Below, one piece after another: positions 1-7,288 of a stretch of DNA of 9,140 nt. Position 1 is the stretch's first letter. The number at the start of each line of letters is the position of its first letter. Below the pieces are notes generated by a model. That model was not told the DNA's origin. It searched no databases and worked only from the letters and a program-made list of their open reading frames with translations. A program made the position numbers and the translations under genes. This DNA is from Bordetella parapertussis (GTDB lineage: Bacteria > Pseudomonadota > Gammaproteobacteria > Burkholderiales > Burkholderiaceae_C): positions 1-9,140 of the forward strand of contig CAMDSU010000065.1 in the NCBI GenBank assembly GCA_945907335.1, read 5' to 3'.

Positions 1-3000
1 ATTGCACGTCGTAGCGTTTGTCGAGCACAGCTTTGTTCAATGTGGCGGCTTGGTAGTCTGGCAATCCATTTGACTTGTAGTCAAGTACCCAGTAGCGCCC
101 GTCATGTTCAAACACCAGGTCGATGAAGCCGGTGAGCATGCCTTGCAACATGCGCGGTGGCAATGGAGCACGGGCTTGCCCGGGAAGCACATGCTCGGTG
201 ATCCATTGGTCAATAAGTGCGCTGCTCAAATGTGTCACACCCAATTTAAATTCCATCTCTGGCCAGAGATGAGAAGCCTTGAGTTGAGACAGCACCAAGG
301 GTGGTGCAGACAAATTCGCTTGACCCATGGGCAATGGCGCAGATACCACCGCATGCAATGCATCAGGCAAGGCTTTTACCGTGTGCGCTGGCAAATTCAG
401 ACCGCGTGTTTTGCGGTCCAATAAATGTTGCCAAGCTTGCTCTGTCAAACTGCCAGAGGTGGCAGTTTGTACCAATGGCCAAGATTGCTGCGCTTGCCAC
501 TCTAGTAAGTCGTGTAGCAAACTTCCATAGCGTGCCCCGCGTGGAAACGCCTGCCAAAAATCAGGCGCAGTTGATGTGATGGAGGTTTCGGTTGCAGTGG
601 CATGACCGGAGGGTTCAGAGTCATCATCTGACGGTGTGTGTTCAAGCGCGTCAGTCCATGCATCCGATTGCGCTTCTTCGCGCTGCGATCCGGCTTCGAT
701 ACCACGGGTGAGGCTGCTAAAGCTGGCCATCCACCAACGGGGGTAGGTGTTGCGTTGCGCTACCAATGCGGCTTGGCTGTCCACATGATGTTGCGAAGCT
801 GTGTAGACCACCGCGCTTTCCATGGGTAATTCCGCCACAGCAATGTCTGGGCAGTGGCCAAACAAAGACTGCAGGCGCTCAGGTAAATCTTCATGGTGTT
901 GGCGTTGCAGCAATTCAGACACTGCACTTCGCTTGAGTGATTTGGCTTTGCCGGAAAGTCCGTTGGATGTGGCGGCCACACCCAACCACATGCTGCGTTT
1001 GGCGCGGGTGAGCGCGACATACAGCAAGCGCATGTCTTCGTCTACCGAGGACTCGGTGATATCAGCGTCCTCATCATTTTTGCTGGATGATGAAGCTTTG
1101 AAGCTGCCCAAAAACGGAATAAACACCAAAGGGTATTCCAAGCCTTTGCTTTTGTGAAAAGTCACCACTTGCACACAATGCGCATCGGTTTCAAGCCGCA
1201 TTTTTTGTGCTTCGGGGTTGTCGCTGTCTGCTTGAAGTTGCTGCGCTAGGAACTGCAACAAGGCTTGCGGTCCTTGCAAACTGGCCGCTGCGGTTTGCAA
1301 CAACTCACCAAGTTGCAAAAGATTGGTGAGCCGTCGATCCCCTTGCGGTTGCGACAGCAGGCGCTTTGCAATGTCTTGGCTGTGCATCCATTGGTACAGC
1401 ATAGGCAACACGCCTTGGCGTTGCCAGACCTGTAACCATTGTTGACAAGACTCTGCCAGCGCATCACCCAACTCTGGGTTGTGCATGGCTTGTGTCAATT
1501 CGTTGACGGGCCACGCCCACAACTTACTGGCCATCGCACTGCGTAACCAGCGCATATGGCGCGGCATGCTGATGGCCCGCAACACGCGCCACAGGTCAGT
1601 AGCTTCTGGGCTTTGGTACACATTGGCATGGTCAGACAAAAAAACGCTGGGTAGGCCCACATGAGTCAATGCCGATTGCATGGCCTGTGCATGGGCATGG
1701 CTGCGTACCAGTACTGCCATGTGTCCGGGATGGATATCGCTGTGGGTATGGAGTAGCTTGGCCATTTGTGTGGCAAAGCCTTTGGCCATGTTGTGCACGT
1801 GTAATTCAGCAGGCCAATAAGGCTTGTCACTGATGCCAACTGGCAAAGGCATGTGCCAGAAGGTGAGGGGTGCCGTCGGACGACCACTGGCATCAGCCAA
1901 TGGCTCGGCATCGGCTGCGCTCTTGACGTTCACAAAATCAATAGTTTGCTGCTTAGAGCGAAAGGGTTGCGCCAGACTGCCAAACAACAGGTTGACCGCG
2001 TTCACCAAACCGGGTGCAGAACGGTAGTTGGTGTCTAGGGTGTGGCACGCAGCCGGGTTGATTTCTAGCGCTGTACGGCGAGCTAGCAGATAGGTGTCAA
2101 GGTCTGCGCCACGGAAACTGTAAATAGCTTGCTTGGGGTCGCCAATCATCACCAAGGCGTGCCTGTCATTGACACGCGTGCTGTCGTAAATCCGATCCAA
2201 ACTTTCGTATTGCCATGGATCGGTGTCTTGAAATTCATCGACCATGGCCACCGGGTACTGCTGGCGAATGGCATCGGCTAACTCGCCAGCATCATTTTGT
2301 AAGGCCTGGTGCAAGCGCTGCAGCAAATCGTTGAAATCGAACTGTGATTGTTGTAGCTTGGCCAATTGATAAGCCGCTCGTACTTCGTGGGCTGCATGCT
2401 CAACCAGCAGGGTCGCACACTCAGGCTTGTTTTCGGCAAATTGCACCCAACTCGAAACGCATTGAAAGAAATCGATGTCGGCTGCAGATGGCCAGCCGCA
2501 GGCTTGTAATTTTTCTGCGGTGAATCGCGCCAGCGTTTTGAGCGGTATGTCGCGACCGTGCACCGCCCAGTCGCTCAGTTGCTTGACCCAATCAGCAAAA
2601 TATTTGTCGGAGATGCCTTGTGCTTTGATCAAGCCCTGGCTGCGAGCGTCATGCAACAGGTCGGGCAGGTGGGTTTGCCAAGCTTGTCGAGTCTTGGCTT
2701 CAAGGGCTTGATCTTGGCGTTGCCATTCTTGATAGGGCTGCAAAATTTCAATAGGCAATTGCAAAGGGGGAGAGGGCGCTTCATGCTTGGTTGTTGGTGG
2801 TTGAAGGTCCCAAACTTTCCACAATGGACGTATTTTTTCCAGCAAAACGTCGGGGCTGGCGCCAATTTGATCCAGCATGACGCGCTGCAATTCAAATGGC
2901 AAGGGGTAGAACCACTTGCGCCAGTGGTCTCGTACCAGTTGTTGCAGCAATGCATTTGGGTTGTCCAAATGGGTTTGCTCAAACAAGTCTCGGCTCATCA

Positions 3001-3427
3001 AGGCAAAACTGCTGAGCATGCGTCGGCTCCAGCCATGGATGGTGTAGATGGCAGCTTCGTCCATGGCTTGTGCGGCCAGATGCAAACGACGCGCACACTC
3101 GGGCCAAAAGTCTTTGGCCATGTCTTGGCTGAGACGTTGCAAAAACGGATCGTCTGGCGGTGATTGGTCCTTGAGCAGGCAGTCAAACCAACTCGCTGCT
3201 TGGTGTAAACGGTTGCGCACGCGTTCACGCAATTCTGCAGTGGCAGCTTCGGTGAAGGTCATTACCAAAATTTGCGATGGCATGAGCGGCTCTTGGTCAA
3301 CCCGGCCATGGCCGATGACCAAACGCACATAAAGTGCGGTCAATGTCCAAGTCTTGCCGGTTCCTGCGCTGGCTTCAATGATTTGCCGCTGACGCAAGGG
3401 CAAGTGCAACGGGTCAAGCGTGTTCAT
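1..3427 (-). CDS. recB: RecBCD subunit RecB, helicase-nuclease (partial, C-terminus cut by window edge)
   Basis: RecB is the 3'-5' helicase and the only nuclease of RecBCD, which processes double-strand breaks, loads RecA and degrades foreign linear DNA in the cytoplasm. Hand translation gives 1142 codons without a stop. The SF1 helicase motifs appear in order: Walker A EASAGTGKTWTL (K25), TFTEAATAELR, DEAAIYTIHGWS, Walker B VDEFQDT (D397, E398), GDPKQAIYSFRGAD, LDTNYRSAPG, TFHKSKGLEYPLVF and YVALTRAKR (from about 803). The nuclease domain has H972 in GSLLHDLLEW, D1103 in GFIDLVF, and D1116 and K1118 in LDYKSN; these match E. coli H956, D1067, D1080 and K1082, with the same 13-residue spacing between the aspartates. 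E. coli RecB has 1180 residues; roughly 80-100 C-terminal residues lie outside the window. The start is set by the ATGA overlap with recC and a GGAGG seven bases upstream. The enzyme looks intact and active. Confidence 0.97.
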   Translation of the reverse strand, partial: MNTLDPLHLPLRQRQIIEASAGTGKTWTLTALYVRLVIGHGRVDQEPLMPSQILVMTFTEAATAELRERVRNRLHQAASWFDCLLKDQSPPDDPFLQRLSQDMAKDFWPECARRLHLAAQAMDEAAIYTIHGWSRRMLSSFALMSRDLFEQTHLDNPNALLQQLVRDHWRKWFYPLPFELQRVMLDQIGASPDVLLEKIRPLWKVWDLQPPTTKHEAPSPPLQLPIEILQPYQEWQRQDQALEAKTRQAWQTHLPDLLHDARSQGLIKAQGISDKYFADWVKQLSDWAVHGRDIPLKTLARFTAEKLQACGWPSAADIDFFQCVSSWVQFAENKPECATLLVEHAAHEVRAAYQLAKLQQSQFDFNDLLQRLHQALQNDAGELADAIRQQYPVAMVDEFQDTDPWQYESLDRIYDSTRVNDRHALVMIGDPKQAIYSFRGADLDTYLLARRTALEINPAACHTLDTNYRSAPGLVNAVNLLFGSLAQPFRSKQQTIDFVNVKSAADAEPLADASGRPTAPLTFWHMPLPVGISDKPYWPAELHVHNMAKGFATQMAKLLHTHSDIHPGHMAVLVRSHAHAQAMQSALTHVGLPSVFLSDHANVYQSPEATDLWRVLRAISMPRHMRWLRSAMASKLWAWPVNELTQAMHNPELGDALAESCQQWLQVWQRQGVLPMLYQWMHSQDIAKRLLSQPQGDRRLTNLLQLGELLQTAAASLQGPQALLQFLAQQLQADSDNPEAQKMRLETDAHCVQVVTFHKSKGLEYPLVFIPFLGSFKASSSSKNDEDADITESSVDEDMRLLYVALTRAKRSMWLGVAATSNGLSGKAKSLKRSAVSELLQRQHHEDLPERLQSLFGHCPDIAVAELPMESAVVYTASQHHVDSQAALVAQRNTYPRWWMASFSSLTRGIEAGSQREEAQSDAWTDALEHTPSDDDSEPSGHATATETSITSTAPDFWQAFPRGARYGSLLHDLLEWQAQQSWPLVQTATSGSLTEQAWQHLLDRKTRGLNLPAHTVKALPDALHAVVSAPLPMGQANLSAPPLVLSQLKASHLWPEMEFKLGVTHLSSALIDQWITEHVLPGQARAPLPPRMLQGMLTGFIDLVFEHDGRYWVLDYKSNGLPDYQAATLNKAVLDKRYDVQ
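254..271. repeat. 18-bp perfect palindrome inside recB
   Basis: The sequence CATCTCTGGCCAGAGATG equals its own reverse complement over 18 bases. In the recB mRNA it could fold as a 7-bp stem with a GGCC loop. It encodes the residues around HLWPEM, just before the EMEFKL strand of the nuclease domain. A second perfect palindrome, AATTTAAATT, lies two bases away at 243-252. No U-run follows in the mRNA direction, so it does not look like an intrinsic terminator. Function unknown; it may be chance. Confidence 0.6.
446..469. repeat. 10-bp perfect inverted repeat with 4-base loop inside recB
   Basis: The arms CAAACTGCCA (446-455) and TGGCAGTTTG (460-469) are exact reverse complements separated by GAGG. 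In the recB transcript this gives a 10-bp stem with a CCTC loop. It falls in a probably variable linker of the nuclease domain, between H972 and D1103 (residues around TATSGSL). No U-run follows on either strand. The structure is clear from the sequence; any role in mRNA stability, pausing or protein binding is unknown. Confidence 0.65.
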
Positions 3428-6400
3428 GCGTCTTCCTCCACATCTGCGGTGGATGACAAATTGCTGGTCAGTAGCATGGGCCCATAAAGTTGCGTCGCTA
3501 AGGCTTCAAACTGCAGCATGTCCATCTCGTCAAAGCGAGTAAAAACACGTTGTAAATAAGGCGAGGAAGTTTGCTCACCATGGCGATGGCTGCCCCCGTC
3601 AAAGGTCAAGCGCCCCGCATCTAATGCCTTGAGCCTTTGTGCATCTTCGGACAGGCTGCCATGGGATACTTTTTGGCGTTGCAAAAGAAAGTCGCAAGCA
3701 GTTTTACGCGCCACATGCAAAGGGGTGAACCAGGCTTGGCGATACAGCAACAACAATGCTTGCAACGCAGCCAATGCCTGTGAAGGGGGCAGCGGTTTGA
3801 GCATGATCACGCCGTCTTCGCCGCTTTGCACACTCTCCGTGGAAATGCCTGCGGCATTGGCTGATAAATGGCCCAACCACAGTTGATGGAGGGCATGACC
3901 GTGCATGACTTTGCCTGCACGCATGTCTAAGTACAAGCCACTGCCATCAGCACGCTTGCGCCAGCGTGTCGCGTCTCCGCCATAAGGCAAAGTCACTGTC
4001 AAGCCATGTGCTTGCAATGACAACGATTGTGCAGGCCATTCACTGTTTGAATCATGTAGCCATGGTTGTAGGCTGGCGATGATGGTGTCTTTGAGTGCCA
4101 ACAAGGCTTCTTGCTGGGCTTGACCGCCGCCCGCCATGGCGAGCTCACCCCGCAGTTTCAGTTGATGCAAGAAGGCCAATGGCTCAGATGCATAAAGCAG
4201 TTCTTGTCGACGCTTATAGCCCTCTAAACCAACCAGTTCGAACGGTTCGTTTTCTTCGTCGTTGTCTTGCGGGGTGTCTAGTACGACTTGCAAATGGTGC
4301 TTGAAATACACCTCAACCGGTTGGCGCAACAAGGTGTGTAAGGCCGCTTCGTCCAATGTGGTGGGTATGGGCAGTCCCACCTCAGTCAGGGGTTGCACTG
4401 GCACACGTAGCTGCGGTTCTGTATACACGCCAGTCCATTCGGCAGCGTAAGTGGCAAAGCCTGAGCCCAGGGTGAAATAGCGGGATGAAAACGGCTGCAA
4501 GGGTTGCAGTTGGGGAATGAAGGCAGGGTCTTTGCCATTGGGGTTGCTGTAGCAACGGTTGACATGGTCCAACAATTGCGCGACCAGTACCGAAGCGGGC
4601 AGAGGGGCATGGTCGCTGGCGCGCTTGCCTTGCCAAGAGATATACAAGCGTTGGCGGGCTGACAACACCGCTTCCAAAAACAAGTAGCGGTCGTCTTCTC
4701 GGCGGGCCCGATCTCCAGCGCGTACTTGTCCAGGTTGGTTGATCAGGTCAAAGTCTCGCGGGGTCGGGCTGCGTGGATAAGCGCTGTCGTTCATGCCAAG
4801 CAGACACACCACTTTGAAAGGAATGGCTCGCATGGGCATGAGCGTGGCGAATTGCACACCACCGCTGGCAAAGCGCTGTTGCAAACCGATGCTGTCGAGT
4901 TGTGCCGACCAGTGGCTGCGCAATACGCCCAGCGGCAGGGTTTCTTCATAACCAGCCAATTGGCTGTCTCTTAATGCATCTTCCAAGGGCGCCAGCAATT
5001 GATCAAACACACGTTGGTCCGCATCCTCTGTCACCAGAAAAAAGCGTTCAGACAACTGCTGCCACAACGGCAACCAGTCAGCGATGCGTCGCTCGGCCTG
5101 TAGGTCTTGCAAGCTGCGGTCCATGTCGTCCAGCCATTGCAACAAACCATTGATGAGCGGGGCGTCCAAACCGTCGATGGCGGCAAGGCCAGCGGTATGC
5201 TGCCACGGCGCAGTGCTTGCTTGCGGGCCGAGGGCATAGCCCAGCAGCAATCGGCGAAGGCCAAAGCCCCAGGTGTTTTGATCGGCATCAGCCAAGTGGC
5301 TGTCAATGCCCCAAGGTTGGCGTTGTTGCGCATCCAGGCCCCAGCGCACACCAGCATGGCTCAGCCAGTCGTGCAACTGTTCAATATCCGCTTCACTAAG
5401 CCTGTACCGATCGCGTACTGCCTTGACTTGAAACAGGCCCAACCAGTCGCGCAAACTCAATCTCAGTTGCGGCAACTGCAATAACGTGTCCACCGCTTGC
5501 ACCAAGGGGTGGATGCGCGGCGTGCTGTCGGTGACCGAATAAGGGATGTCAAGTTCAGGGCGTTGGCCGTTTGCGTGGCGACCGAAAACAGCATGGATAT
5601 GGGGAGCAAACTGCGCCATGTCCGGCACCATCACCATGATGTCGGACGGTTGCAATTGCACATCAGCATTGAGCCATGCAAGCACCCGGTCGTGCAAAAC
5701 TTCTACCTCGCGCTGTGCTGAATGTGCTTGCACAAACCACAGACTGTGGTCGTCAGTTGCCAGCGTGACAGGCGTATCTGGTGGCGGGTTCAGTTGCAAG
5801 ATGTCAGACTGCAACTGCTGCAACACACCCGGTGTGTGTCCTTCGTCTTGCCATTCTTTGACCGGGTTGATGAAGACAGATAAGCGCTTGTATTCAGGCG
5901 CGTGTTCATCAGCGGCTTCAAATTGGTCGATCGCGTGCAAATAGTCGCGTCCTTGCTTGCCCCAAGCAGCCAGCAAGGGATGACCGCCTTGGGACAGGTC
6001 TTCGCTGAGATGGCCCCAATGTTCTTGGCTAGGGTTATGAACAAACATCAGTACAGGCAGATGCCGCCCCAGCGCCACCAAGGCTTGCATGGTTTGCATG
6101 GGCAGTGCCGTGACCCCAAACACCATCAGACGAGGCGGCAAACCTTGAATGCTGCCCGACGGGAGTTGATGCAAGCTCTGTAGAAATGCTTGGTGCACGT
6201 CGGAGCGAGATTCAAATTGACCAGACCACGGCGCATGTTGTTGTACGTCTTGCAGCAGGTCACGCCACATGGCGGCTTGCCAAGCTTGCGAATCAGGCAA
6301 GGCCTGAGCACGTTCCCAATGGTCCACCCCTTTGGCCCAATTGCTGAGCCAGTCAGAACGGTAATTTTGGTAGCCGTCCAGAACATCGGCGAGTTGTTGC

Positions 6401-6831
6401 GCCAAATGGTAGGCGCGTATGCCGTTGCGGTCTTCACCCATGTAATGGGCGAGCACTGCATAGCGCGGGTCGTCCAGCCATTGGGGTAATTTGCGCAGGA
6501 TGCGCCAAGCCAAGGGGGCTTTGTCCAGCGGCATGTGCATGGGCAAGCGCTCAACGCCCAGCACAGTTCGGTAAATTTGCCATAACTGGCTAGAGGGCAG
6601 CACCATGCGTGTGGCAGCACAAATGCCCAAGGCATCATCGCTGGCCAAAGCCATGCTCAGCCAATGCTTCATGCCATTGCTTTGTACCAAGATGGTTTCA
6701 GCAGCCAAGGGCGGCAAGGGATGGCGTTGAATATGTTCGACCATGAGGTCGCGCAAGCCTTCCATGCGGTTGCTGTGCAACACCATGAATCCTGTGGGCA
6801 GAGGCTTGGGTGAAGAAGTGGGGCTCGACAT
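3424..6831 (-). CDS. recC: RecBCD subunit RecC, Chi-recognition subunit
   Basis: RecC holds RecB and RecD together, splits the duplex and reads the Chi sequence in the emerging 3' strand; its helicase-like and nuclease-like folds are inactive in the family. The protein has 1135 residues against 1122 in E. coli. Recognisable blocks are VLHSNRMEGL (17-26), ILVQSNGMKHWL (47-58), QREVEVLHDR (373-382), TLMPMRAIPFKVVCLLGMND (663-682) and GDRARREDDRYLFLE (706-720). No Walker A motif is visible, as expected. The annotated ATG has no good Shine-Dalgarno sequence, and the first 15 residues are Ser/Pro-rich and extend beyond the E. coli N-terminus. The in-frame ATG at 6786 (M16), three bases after AGGA, is a credible alternative start. 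recC follows comEA after 59 bases with no clear promoter and overlaps recB by four bases. There is no ptrA between recC and recB, unlike E. coli. Several Chi-contact positions differ from E. coli. Confidence 0.96.
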   Translation of the reverse strand: MSSPTSSPKPLPTGFMVLHSNRMEGLRDLMVEHIQRHPLPPLAAETILVQSNGMKHWLSMALASDDALGICAATRMVLPSSQLWQIYRTVLGVERLPMHMPLDKAPLAWRILRKLPQWLDDPRYAVLAHYMGEDRNGIRAYHLAQQLADVLDGYQNYRSDWLSNWAKGVDHWERAQALPDSQAWQAAMWRDLLQDVQQHAPWSGQFESRSDVHQAFLQSLHQLPSGSIQGLPPRLMVFGVTALPMQTMQALVALGRHLPVLMFVHNPSQEHWGHLSEDLSQGGHPLLAAWGKQGRDYLHAIDQFEAADEHAPEYKRLSVFINPVKEWQDEGHTPGVLQQLQSDILQLNPPPDTPVTLATDDHSLWFVQAHSAQREVEVLHDRVLAWLNADVQLQPSDIMVMVPDMAQFAPHIHAVFGRHANGQRPELDIPYSVTDSTPRIHPLVQAVDTLLQLPQLRLSLRDWLGLFQVKAVRDRYRLSEADIEQLHDWLSHAGVRWGLDAQQRQPWGIDSHLADADQNTWGFGLRRLLLGYALGPQASTAPWQHTAGLAAIDGLDAPLINGLLQWLDDMDRSLQDLQAERRIADWLPLWQQLSERFFLVTEDADQRVFDQLLAPLEDALRDSQLAGYEETLPLGVLRSHWSAQLDSIGLQQRFASGGVQFATLMPMRAIPFKVVCLLGMNDSAYPRSPTPRDFDLINQPGQVRAGDRARREDDRYLFLEAVLSARQRLYISWQGKRASDHAPLPASVLVAQLLDHVNRCYSNPNGKDPAFIPQLQPLQPFSSRYFTLGSGFATYAAEWTGVYTEPQLRVPVQPLTEVGLPIPTTLDEAALHTLLRQPVEVYFKHHLQVVLDTPQDNDEENEPFELVGLEGYKRRQELLYASEPLAFLHQLKLRGELAMAGGGQAQQEALLALKDTIIASLQPWLHDSNSEWPAQSLSLQAHGLTVTLPYGGDATRWRKRADGSGLYLDMRAGKVMHGHALHQLWLGHLSANAAGISTESVQSGEDGVIMLKPLPPSQALAALQALLLLYRQAWFTPLHVARKTACDFLLQRQKVSHGSLSEDAQRLKALDAGRLTFDGGSHRHGEQTSSPYLQRVFTRFDEMDMLQFEALATQLYGPMLLTSNLSSTADVEEDA
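3433..3439 (-). promoter_or_regulatory. Strong ribosome binding site of recB
   Basis: On the minus strand GGAGGAA lies inside the last codons of recC. Seven bases separate the GGAGG core (3435-3439) from the recB ATG at 3427, which is near-ideal spacing. Together with the ATGA stop-start overlap this fixes the recB start and suggests both translational coupling to recC and efficient initiation. Confidence 0.85.
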
Positions 6832-6890
6832 GGAAGGCTCAGCTTAAGGCATTTGCAGGGTCGTGTGGTGAGCCTGCCAGCCACATATTG

Positions 6891-7190
6891 TCAAGGCATT
6901 GGAGATTTTTTTGCAGAAAGTGAACTGGGCAGGGGAAGTCCTTGAACGGTCAAGCCTTGGTCTGAAAGGCTTTGCGCTACCCGCGGACCCATGCCAGACA
7001 CCCGTTGCATCAGGTCGGACCAATCTTTAAAGGGGTGTTGCGCTCGAGCCGCCATCAAGCGGCGTGTGAATGGTGGTCCGATGCCACGCAATCCATCAAG
7101 CTCTGCTTCGCTGGCTTGGTTGACGTCTAAAGCCATAGCGGGGGATAAAAAAGCCAGCGTCAAGCCGACACATAAAAAATACCGGGACAT
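6891..7190 (-). CDS. ComEA-type secreted helix-hairpin-helix DNA-binding protein
   Basis: This 99-residue protein starts with a likely signal peptide: a short charged start, a hydrophobic core at about 4-15, and a cleavage site near AMA20. The mature part begins DVNQASEAELDGLRGIGP, the hallmark of the ComEA helix-hairpin-helix family, with the first hairpin at GIGP (36-39) and a second at GMGP (66-69). Such proteins bind double-stranded DNA non-specifically; in naturally competent bacteria ComEA sits in the periplasm and pulls DNA through the outer membrane. The length suits a Gram-negative ComEA, which lacks the long N-terminal part of the Bacillus protein. The start codon is preceded only by a weak GAGAAAA. 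The gene lies between a likely lapB terminator and recC, 59 bases upstream of recC, so it may be co-transcribed with recCB. The family assignment is firm; whether it serves transformation in this organism is not shown, and I found no other competence gene here. Confidence 0.88.
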   Translation of the reverse strand: MSRYFLCVGLTLAFLSPAMALDVNQASEAELDGLRGIGPPFTRRLMAARAQHPFKDWSDLMQRVSGMGPRVAQSLSDQGLTVQGLPLPSSLSAKKSPMP

Positions 7191-7259
7191 GATGTTTTCT
7201 CAATTGAAAGCATCGATTGCAGCATGGAATGCATTGAACCGAATGAACTGGTGCTTGAG

Positions 7260-7280
7260 AAAAAAAACAGCACCACTGTT
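7260..7280 (-). terminator. Probable intrinsic terminator after lapB
   Basis: Read on the minus strand, AACAG-TGGTG-CTGTT forms a 5-bp stem with a 5-base loop and runs directly into a tract of eight T residues (7260-7267). It begins nine bases after the lapB stop codon. The stem is short and AT-containing, but the U-tract is strong. It would separate ihfB-lapA-lapB from comEA-recC-recB. A promoter for comEA would then have to lie in 7191-7259, where I see no convincing -35/-10 pair. Confidence 0.6.
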
Positions 7281-7288
7281 GGTCAGGA

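Noticed and set aside
1294..1319. TTTGCAAC/GTTGCAAA inverted repeat in recB
   Set aside because: Eight-base arms with a ten-base spacer are within chance expectation and built from the CAA/TTG codons common in this genome.
2558..3163. Plus-strand open frame of 201 codons
   Set aside because: It lies antisense to recB, which is confirmed by helicase motifs through this region; the translated product has low-complexity composition and no recognisable domain.
3303..3314. Palindrome CGGCCATGGCCG in recB
   Set aside because: About two perfect 12-mers are expected by chance in this length, and it lies in conserved helicase coding sequence.
6126..6638. Minus-strand open frame of 170 codons in another frame
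   Set aside because: It overlaps the well-conserved N-terminal part of recC on the same strand in a different frame and resembles nothing.
6835..6875. Inverted repeat AGGCTCA/TGAGCCT around the recC leader
   Set aside because: Seven-base arms with a 27-base spacer are expected many times by chance in 9 kb, and no U-tract follows.
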